NCBI GenBank assembly: GCA_002315945.1
Contig: DCIJ01000100.1
Coordinates: forward strand, 2,077 to 8,425
DNA from: Lachnospiraceae bacterium UBA1729
GTDB lineage: Bacteria; Bacillota; Clostridia; Lachnospirales; Lachnospiraceae
Direction: 5' to 3'
DNA length: 6,349 nt
Below, in pieces: positions 1 through 4,394 of this stretch (positions within the stretch are counted from its first letter, which is position 1; the number at the start of each line of letters is the position of its first letter). Below the pieces are notes generated by a model. That model saw only the letters and a list, made by a program, of their open reading frames with translations. It was not told the origin of the DNA and searched no databases. The position numbers and the translations under genes are program-made.

Positions 1-246
1 TCCAGTGGGTTTGTGCCACTTCCGGAATTTACGGTTATGCAAAATGAAATTTTAGTATTAATGCCTGGATCAGTTCCGCTTGAAACCATTGCAAAGATCA
101 AAAACATTCCAATTGAAACTGTTGAGAAAGAAATAAGTGAAATACTTAGAATCAGTGGTGTGAAATCCCTTAATCAATTAACAAAATATGCCAGGGAACG
201 GTTCAAAGAAATGGATGAGCATGTTCAAATTTCGGACAAAACTTGA
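1..246 (+). CDS. Partial LuxR-type HTH DNA-binding protein, C-terminal end
   Basis: The reading frame is open from the first base, so the true start probably lies upstream; a GTG at position 13 is only an internal in-frame codon with no ribosome site in view. The visible 81 residues fit the C-terminal four-helix LuxR/GerE domain: an initial helix containing MQNEILVLM, then IAKIKNIPIETVEKEISEIL as scaffold and recognition helices, then SGVKSLNQLTKYA as the last helix. The Gly-Val pair and the TV and IL positions match the family pattern. It is divergent: the usual LTxRE opening reads LPEFT, and the His or Asn commonly found after TV is Glu-rich here. Such domains usually end a response regulator or a ligand-binding activator that binds DNA as a dimer. 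The sensory part is outside the window, so the signal is unknown. The gene converges with the chemoreceptor on the other strand. Confidence 0.6.
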   Translation, partial: SSGFVPLPEFTVMQNEILVLMPGSVPLETIAKIKNIPIETVEKEISEILRISGVKSLNQLTKYARERFKEMDEHVQISDKT

Positions 247-253
247 TAAAAGG

Positions 254-292
254 TCCTGTTAGAATGCAAACAGGAAGAAGCACAACGCTTCT
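254..292 (-). terminator. Tandem hairpins between convergent genes, possible terminator
   Basis: Two adjacent inverted repeats are visible: 254-260 pairs with 269-275 (TCCTGTT/AACAGGA, 7 bp, 8-nt loop), and 276-281 pairs with 287-292 (AGAAGC/GCTTCT, 6 bp, 5-nt loop). Read on the minus strand, the second hairpin met is followed by CCTTTTATC, a short T-run at 247-253, which fits a weak intrinsic terminator for the chemoreceptor gene. On the plus strand no T-run follows, so termination of the upstream regulator here is less supported. The stems are short and the T-run is only four bases. Confidence 0.4.
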
Positions 293-317
293 CCCTGCTA
301 CTAATAACATATAGTCC

Positions 318-1991
318 TTATCTTTCGATTTCAAAGATGTGCATCTGCTCCTGAAGCTCATCAGATAGATGTGCAAGCTCATCGAGGTCGTGAATAACAC
401 CCTTCATCATTTCATCCTGCTCTTTGGCAGCTATTGATACGTTCTCCGTATTTGTAGAAACGTCCTCTGAAATACCAGCCATATGTTCAAAATTACCATT
501 GAGTGAAGTCATACCTGCACGTACTTCTTCGGTTACAGAAGATACATCAACCATTTCGCTTGAAATTTGTTGTATTTTATTGATGATATCTGCAAAGCTT
601 TCTTTAGTCTCAGTAGCAAGTACCATACCTTCCTGAACTGATTGATTTCCTTCTTCTGTCTTTTCGGCGCAGTTACTGATACATTCTTGAATCTCTGTAA
701 TAATCTTTATAATATCCCCAGCGGCATCACGCGACTGATCTGCAAGACTTCCGACTTCGCCCGCAACAACGGCAAAACCTTTGCCCTGCTCACCAGCTCT
801 AGCGGCTTCGATAGCTGCATTAAGAGAAAGCAGATTTGTTTGAGAAGCTATATCGGCAATCAACTGAACAACGTTTTGAATTCCGTCCGACTTCTTTTCT
901 AACTCTTTGATTTGTATAAAAATATCAGATACGTTGTTTTTGATCTTAGCCATTTGATCTACGACAATATCTAGCTTTTTCGCTCCGCTTGATGCAGCAG
1001 AAGCTGTATCGGTAGAAGCCTGGGTGATGTTTCCGATTGCATTAGTAATGTTTTCCATTCCTAAATTAACCTCCTCTGTCATCTCAGAGTTGGTTTTTGT
1101 AAGTTCAACCTGCATACGCGTCTGGTCAACAGCACTTTCACTGCGATCAACTATATTGGTAGCTTTTTCCTTAGTGTTCTCGGCATTTTCGTTTAGACTT
1201 TGTGAAATGTCCATGATTTTGACCGCACGATCTTCGGTAGTAGCAATGAGTGTTGCAAGACTGTCTTTCATTTCATTCATAGAATTAGCTATTTGGCCAA
1301 TTTCGTCTTTCTGATTTAGAACCTTGTCATTAATTTTTGCTTTGAAATTACCAGCCCCCATCGACTTACAAGCTTCCATAAGTTCTGAAAGTGGCTTTAA
1401 CTGTCCTATACAGAAAACAAGTGTCAGTGCTGAAATAACTAGAATAGAAATAATGGCAATAATAGTCTGAGCATTACGAATCTTTCCAACAACGGAATCA
1501 ACAGCTGAGTTAAAGATTCCAATATCCATAGATCCAAACTGACTACCGTTTACATAGATTGGGTACATGATATCATAGGTCCAGGCCTTCTGAACATCCG
1601 CATAAAACTGACTGTTCATAATAGCACCGCTGGTAGCGGCAGGGACTGAATAGCTTGTATCATCGGCATAGCTTTTTCCGATTTTTTCAACATCAGAGTG
1701 GGCAAGAGCTGCAACATCAGAGTCTACAACAACAGCATATGCAACGTAGTCATTTTTTGCGACAGTATCTTCGACAAATTTTTGTAATTCCTCTACGCTA
1801 CCTCCGTTTTCGATAATTATTTCTGCCTGTCTTGCGAATTGTGCATCTTCATGAATAAACTGCTGTACCATACTTTCAGTTACATCCTGTCTGATGATCT
1901 TCATGGAAATCAACGACATAATAAGAAAGCCAATCAGAACTAAAATAGTTTCCAGTATGGTAATTCTAAATTTTATCGATTGTGTTTTCAT
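318..1991 (-). CDS. Methyl-accepting chemotaxis protein (transmembrane chemoreceptor)
   Basis: A complete 557-residue chemoreceptor of classic layout. Residues about 9-31 form the first membrane helix. Residues 32-173 are extracellular and contain DSDVAALAHSDVEKIGKSY and YPIYVNGSQFGSMDIGI, which resemble single-Cache/PAS-like ligand-binding folds. Residues about 174-196 are the second membrane helix, followed by a HAMP linker to about 250 with its conserved Pro200 and DEIGQ motif. The rest is a long cytoplasmic coiled coil with the signalling tip at 380-412 (IASQTNLLSLNAAIEAARAG, then EQGKGFAVVAGEV), where CheA and CheW bind in this family. The tip reads EVGSLADQS, with Gly where many receptors have Arg or Lys. 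Gln/Glu pairs along the coiled coil are candidate methylation sites, and there is no C-terminal pentapeptide tether for CheR/CheB. An AGGAGG site at 1998-2003, six bases before the ATG, fixes the start. No other chemotaxis genes adjoin it, so it is an orphan receptor; the ligand cannot be read from the sequence. Confidence 0.96.
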   Translation of the reverse strand: MKTQSIKFRITILETILVLIGFLIMSLISMKIIRQDVTESMVQQFIHEDAQFARQAEIIIENGGSVEELQKFVEDTVAKNDYVAYAVVVDSDVAALAHSDVEKIGKSYADDTSYSVPAATSGAIMNSQFYADVQKAWTYDIMYPIYVNGSQFGSMDIGIFNSAVDSVVGKIRNAQTIIAIISILVISALTLVFCIGQLKPLSELMEACKSMGAGNFKAKINDKVLNQKDEIGQIANSMNEMKDSLATLIATTEDRAVKIMDISQSLNENAENTKEKATNIVDRSESAVDQTRMQVELTKTNSEMTEEVNLGMENITNAIGNITQASTDTASAASSGAKKLDIVVDQMAKIKNNVSDIFIQIKELEKKSDGIQNVVQLIADIASQTNLLSLNAAIEAARAGEQGKGFAVVAGEVGSLADQSRDAAGDIIKIITEIQECISNCAEKTEEGNQSVQEGMVLATETKESFADIINKIQQISSEMVDVSSVTEEVRAGMTSLNGNFEHMAGISEDVSTNTENVSIAAKEQDEMMKGVIHDLDELAHLSDELQEQMHIFEIER

Positions 1992-1997
1992 TTAATT

Positions 1998-2003
1998 CCT
2001 CCT
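1998..2003 (-). promoter_or_regulatory. Ribosome binding site of the chemoreceptor
   Basis: The minus strand reads AAGGAGGAATTAA before the ATG. AGGAGG is a near-perfect anti-16S match with six-base spacing, which supports the ATG at 1991 as the start. Confidence 0.85.
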
Positions 2004-2020
2004 TGAAAAATACAATGATA

Positions 2021-2037
2021 TTGTTACAATGTCACAA
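2021..2037. promoter_or_regulatory. Imperfect palindrome over the chemoreceptor start site, candidate operator
   Basis: On the minus strand the site reads TTGTGAC-ATT-GTAACAA, a 7-3-7 dyad with one mismatch. It sits immediately downstream of, and slightly overlaps, the -10 box, so a bound protein would block transcription start. It is part of a wider cluster of four ACAAT/ATTGT pentamers (2012-2016, 2020-2024, 2026-2030, 2034-2038). ATTGTTACAAT at 2020-2030 is itself a perfect palindrome around a central base. The binding protein is unknown. Confidence 0.4.
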
Positions 2038-2045
2038 TTATATCA
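2037..2045 (-). promoter_or_regulatory. TG-extended -10 promoter of the chemoreceptor
   Basis: The minus strand reads TGATATAAT, a perfect TATAAT box with the TGn extension typical of vegetative sigma factor promoters in Firmicutes. At 17-18 bp spacing the -35 region (ATCGAA or TATCGA) is poor, which the extended -10 can offset. The transcript would start near 2030 and carry an untranslated leader of about 40 bases. No motility sigma-factor (SigD) box was found. Confidence 0.65.
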
Positions 2046-2151
2046 CAAAAAATGGATAATTCGATACGCATATTGCACAAAAAGTGAAATAAAATTCTTG
2101 CACTATCCTAAAAAATCGTTTGAAAAAGTTGCAAATTTCATACAAACTCCA

Positions 2152-2180
2152 TTGGAAAAGTTGTAGGTGTGTGAAATAAT
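2152..2180 (+). promoter_or_regulatory. Promoter of the small membrane protein gene
   Basis: TTGGAA (-35, 2152-2157), a 17-bp spacer and AATAAT (-10, 2175-2180) preceded by TGA, giving an extended -10. Transcription would start near 2187, about 36 bases before the ATG. It diverges from the chemoreceptor promoter within the same intergenic region. The nine bases GTGAAATAA that overlap this -10 also occur at 2084-2092. Confidence 0.55.
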
Positions 2181-2222
2181 ACCTTTGGAAGTATCTATAG
2201 GATTACTTTTGGAGGTTACAGT

Positions 2223-2525
2223 ATGAAAACAGTAATAATAGTTTCTCTAATATCAGGTTTCGTGGGCATATTCTTTATATATTTCATGTATGTTGTAATA
2301 TCTGTTTGTTTTAGTATTGGGATGTATATCATAAGTAAAGAAAAAGACAGATTTGTTTGGTATGGTCAGCCATTAAATAGAACCTACGCAAAATTAATTC
2401 CTTATAATTCCTTTAAGGATATGCTTAAGGGCGGAATAAAAATGTCTTTGTACATGGCAGCAGTTGGCGCTGTGCTGGTTTTTATAGTATGTACATATCT
2501 AGAAATTAAGGGTGAGTTTAGATAA
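2223..2525 (+). CDS. Small membrane protein of unknown function
   Basis: A 100-residue protein that I do not recognise. Residues 4-37 are almost wholly hydrophobic and could form one long or two tightly packed membrane helices. Residues 38-73 are a polar segment rich in Lys and aromatics (KEKDRFVWYGQPLNR, then NSFKDMLKGG). Residues 74-92 form another membrane helix, followed by a short charged tail. The start is well supported by GGAGG at 2211-2215, seven bases before the ATG, and by a promoter upstream. It lies 73 bases before the MATE exporter on the same strand. No visible terminator separates them, so some co-transcription is possible, but nothing shows a shared job. It could be an accessory or regulatory membrane peptide, which is inference only. 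Confidence 0.75.
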   Translation: MKTVIIVSLISGFVGIFFIYFMYVVISVCFSIGMYIISKEKDRFVWYGQPLNRTYAKLIPYNSFKDMLKGGIKMSLYMAAVGAVLVFIVCTYLEIKGEFR

Positions 2526-2561
2526 TACTGTGTTTTTACATTCTGATTTCAAGCTTCAAAA

Positions 2562-2570
2562 TGCTATACT
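2562..2570 (+). promoter_or_regulatory. TG-extended -10 promoter of the MATE gene
   Basis: TGCTATACT holds a strong TATACT -10 box with the TGn extension. TTTACA at 2535-2540 is the best -35-like hexamer but is 24 bp away, too far to pair. At normal spacing only TTCTGA is present, so this would act as an extended -10 promoter. Transcription would begin near 2577, leaving a leader of about 22 bases with room for the ribosome site. Confidence 0.5.
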
Positions 2571-2587
2571 TGGAGAAAAATTCTATT

Positions 2588-2593
2588 GAGGTG
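2588..2593 (+). promoter_or_regulatory. Ribosome binding site deciding a TTG start
   Basis: GAGGTG lies with GAGG seven bases before TTG at 2599. The next in-frame ATG (2629, residue 11) has no Shine-Dalgarno sequence upstream, so TTG is preferred. Confidence 0.7.
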
Positions 2594-2598
2594 TTGGT

Positions 2599-3960
2599 TT
2601 GAACAGGGCAAAAAACAGAAATACTAATATGACAGCAGGAAGCATTACAAAGCTTCTGATTGTTTTTTCGATTCCTATGCTTATAGGAAATCTGTTTCAA
2701 CAAATCTATAATGTGGTGGATTCAGTGATTGTAGGGCAGTATGTGGGTGCCAATGCCCTTGGTGCCATAGGAGCCACTGGATCAGTGACCTTTCTCTTTA
2801 TCGCTCTGTGCAACGGCATAGGTGCTGGTGGTGGAATAGTGGCCTCCCAGTTCTTCGGAGCCGGAAAGACAGAGGAGGTTAGAAAGGCAATCACTAATGT
2901 GGCCTATTTTATGCTGGGCATTGCTAGTATTGTCTGTGTTGTCTCATATATTATTACGCCCTGGCTCCTGAGATTCTTAAAAACACCAGATGAAATCATT
3001 TTGGATTCCATAGTCTACCTAAGAATGATGTGTCTGGGAGTTCCACTGGTTTGTATCTACAACTATTTTTCCAACATGCTAAGAGCACTGGGGGACTCCA
3101 AGGGTCCCCTTTATTTTCTGATACTGGCCTGCCTGATTAATGTGGCCCTGGATATTGTACTGGTAAGGGGCTGCAACCTAAGTGTATTTGGTGCAGCACT
3201 GGCGACAGTTATTTCCCAGCTTATGGCAGGCATTTTTTGTGCTATCTATGCCACCAGGACAAATGAATTTTTTAGAATAAAAAAAGAAGATTTTCGTATT
3301 GCAACCGGGATTATTAAAGAAACAGCACGACTTGGCATACCTATGTCTATTCAGTTTGCGTTAATTGCAATTTCATGTATGGGATTGCAGTCGGTAGTCA
3401 ATTCCTTTGGGCCGATTGCGGTGGCTGCCTTCACAGCCACCAGCAGAATCGAGCAGATTGTCCATCAGCCATATACATCCATGGGACAGGCACTGACTAC
3501 ATTTTCCGGTCAGAATTACGGAGCGAGAAGACAGGACAGAATACGCAGAGGCTTCTGGACGGGAACTGCCATGATGGCGATTATGAGTCTGGTGCTCCTG
3601 GTAGTAATGCAGGTGTTTGGAAGAGCCATTGTGTCTCTGTTCGTAAATGATGCAGATGTAATTGAGATGGGAGCAACAGGGCTTAAGATTACCAGCCTGT
3701 TCTATGGACTTCTGGGTATGATTTATGTAACAAGAGGTGTTCAGAATGGTATTGGAGATGCTGCCTTCGCATTTATTAATGGGGTAGTGGAAGTGGTTAC
3801 CAGAATAGTATTCCCTGTATTTATGGTGGCAATGCCTATGTTTGGAGTATGGGGTATCTGGTGGTCTGCGGGCCTGGTATGGGCGATTAGTGCAATATTC
3901 TGCATTTTGCGGTACGTATACTATGGAAAACGAAAGATGACTTTCTTTGGTTGTTTATAA
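2599..3960 (+). CDS. MATE-family multidrug/sodium antiporter
   Basis: A complete 453-residue member of the multidrug and toxin extrusion family, inner-membrane transporters of about 12 helices that export cationic drugs, dyes or metabolites in exchange for Na+ or H+. The length is typical. Two homologous halves are visible. The first covers about residues 18-180, with FSIPMLIGNLFQQIYNVVDS, VIVGQYVG, an ALGAIGATG segment, and NMLRALGDSKGP at 159-170. The second covers about 245-410, with LGIPMSIQFALIAIS, SGQNYGARR at 303-311 and TRGVQNGIGDA at 378-388. The DSVIVGQYVG and RALGD-type motifs place it nearest the YoeA/MepA-like branch of Gram-positive MATE proteins, from memory of the family. The TTG start is chosen on its ribosome site and gives the usual short polar N-terminus before helix 1. 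Substrate cannot be read from the sequence. No clear hairpin terminator follows the stop codon. Confidence 0.95.
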   Translation: MNRAKNRNTNMTAGSITKLLIVFSIPMLIGNLFQQIYNVVDSVIVGQYVGANALGAIGATGSVTFLFIALCNGIGAGGGIVASQFFGAGKTEEVRKAITNVAYFMLGIASIVCVVSYIITPWLLRFLKTPDEIILDSIVYLRMMCLGVPLVCIYNYFSNMLRALGDSKGPLYFLILACLINVALDIVLVRGCNLSVFGAALATVISQLMAGIFCAIYATRTNEFFRIKKEDFRIATGIIKETARLGIPMSIQFALIAISCMGLQSVVNSFGPIAVAAFTATSRIEQIVHQPYTSMGQALTTFSGQNYGARRQDRIRRGFWTGTAMMAIMSLVLLVVMQVFGRAIVSLFVNDADVIEMGATGLKITSLFYGLLGMIYVTRGVQNGIGDAAFAFINGVVEVVTRIVFPVFMVAMPMFGVWGIWWSAGLVWAISAIFCILRYVYYGKRKMTFFGCL

Positions 3961-3970
3961 ATATAACTGT

Positions 3971-4225
3971 CTACAATTGCTTTATCAAAACTTTTTCCTT
4001 GAATTGCTTCCTCGCTCTTCTTCCACGTTCATCCGAAAAGGTTATATCAATATCTTTTAGTCTCTTTGATATTTCTTCTTCGCTTTCATCAGATAGTCGA
4101 TCGACATCACATAGTAAGTCCAAAAATTGCAATACTTTCGCATTCTCCTTAGTCACTGTTGTTTTTGGTTTTCTAAGTCGAATTATTTGGCCTTTGATAT
4201 CTATATCCCTTACTTTAGCGCTTGC
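3971..4225 (-). pseudogene. Coding remnant on the minus strand, possibly an AbiEi/DUF6088-like antitoxin tail
   Basis: An open minus-strand frame of 84 residues, bounded upstream by an in-frame TAG at 4226-4228. It reads like real protein: VRDIDIKGQIIRLRKPKTTV, then TKENAKVLQFLDLLCDVDRL, then an acidic helix DESEEEISKRL. A GTG at 4156 is the only start-like codon noted; it has no clear ribosome site and falls inside what looks like a conserved strand-to-helix segment, so the frame is more likely the 3' end of a gene whose front was lost. The pattern of basic strand, (I/V)TKEN, a LLQxLD-type helix and an acidic helix reminds me of the C-terminus of AbiEi-like (DUF6088) transcriptional antitoxins. 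This is from memory and is weak. The final 20 residues do not match that family's usual end, so a frameshift is also possible. It converges with the MATE gene and abuts the leader of the secreted-protein gene. Confidence 0.35.
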
Positions 4226-4236
4226 CTATATTTTAC

Positions 4237-4264
4237 TTCATATTATTTTTTATCTTGCGATTAT
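4237..4264 (+). promoter_or_regulatory. Weak candidate promoter for the secreted-protein gene
   Basis: TTCATA (4237-4242), a 16-bp spacer, then GATTAT (4259-4264) preceded by TGC, which would be an extended -10. Each hexamer matches consensus at four of six positions. It would start a transcript near 4271, just before the structured leader. The region is AT-rich, so other choices exist. Confidence 0.3.
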
Positions 4265-4312
4265 ACGCATGAAAGAATCATTCACCCGTGGAATAATACT
4301 GGGGAGGGTGGC

Positions 4313-4327
4313 ATGACCGCCCGGTAA
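4313..4327 (+). CDS. Four-codon upstream ORF in the leader
   Basis: ATG ACC GCC CGG TAA encodes the tetrapeptide MTAR. It is preceded by GGGAGG at 4302-4307 with five bases of spacing, an excellent ribosome site and the same hexamer that serves the main gene. The ATG lies in the loop of hairpin P2 and the SD overlaps the P2 stem, so initiation here would compete with the fold. It may be a translated leader peptide that couples or limits downstream initiation, or the purine-rich tract may be purely structural. The sequence alone cannot decide. Confidence 0.3.
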   Translation: MTAR

Positions 4328-4378
4328 GCTACTGCAAATCCAATTTGGGATTTGCGGGGCAAGAGTCCGGAAAGAAAA

Positions 4379-4384
4379 GGGAGG
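4379..4384 (+). promoter_or_regulatory. Ribosome binding site of the secreted-protein gene
   Basis: GGGAGG is ten bases before ATG 4395, slightly long spacing. A second in-frame ATG (4440, residue 16) has AGAGG only one base away, too close to work well, so 4395 is preferred. Confidence 0.65.
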
Positions 4385-4394
4385 AACTTATTCC

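Noticed and set aside
2005..2110. Motility sigma-factor (SigD/FliA) promoter for the chemoreceptor
   Set aside because: No TAAA box with a GCCGATAA-like -10 was found at proper spacing on the minus strand, while a strong extended -10 vegetative promoter is present.
3961..4060. Intrinsic terminator after the MATE gene
   Set aside because: The region is AT-rich with short T-runs, but no stem of useful length precedes any of them. Read-through toward the leader cannot be excluded.
3951..4316. Plus-strand 121-residue open frame after the MATE gene
   Set aside because: Ser/Ile/Phe-rich sequence that mirrors the minus-strand remnant. It starts inside the end of the MATE gene and has no ribosome site or family-like motif.
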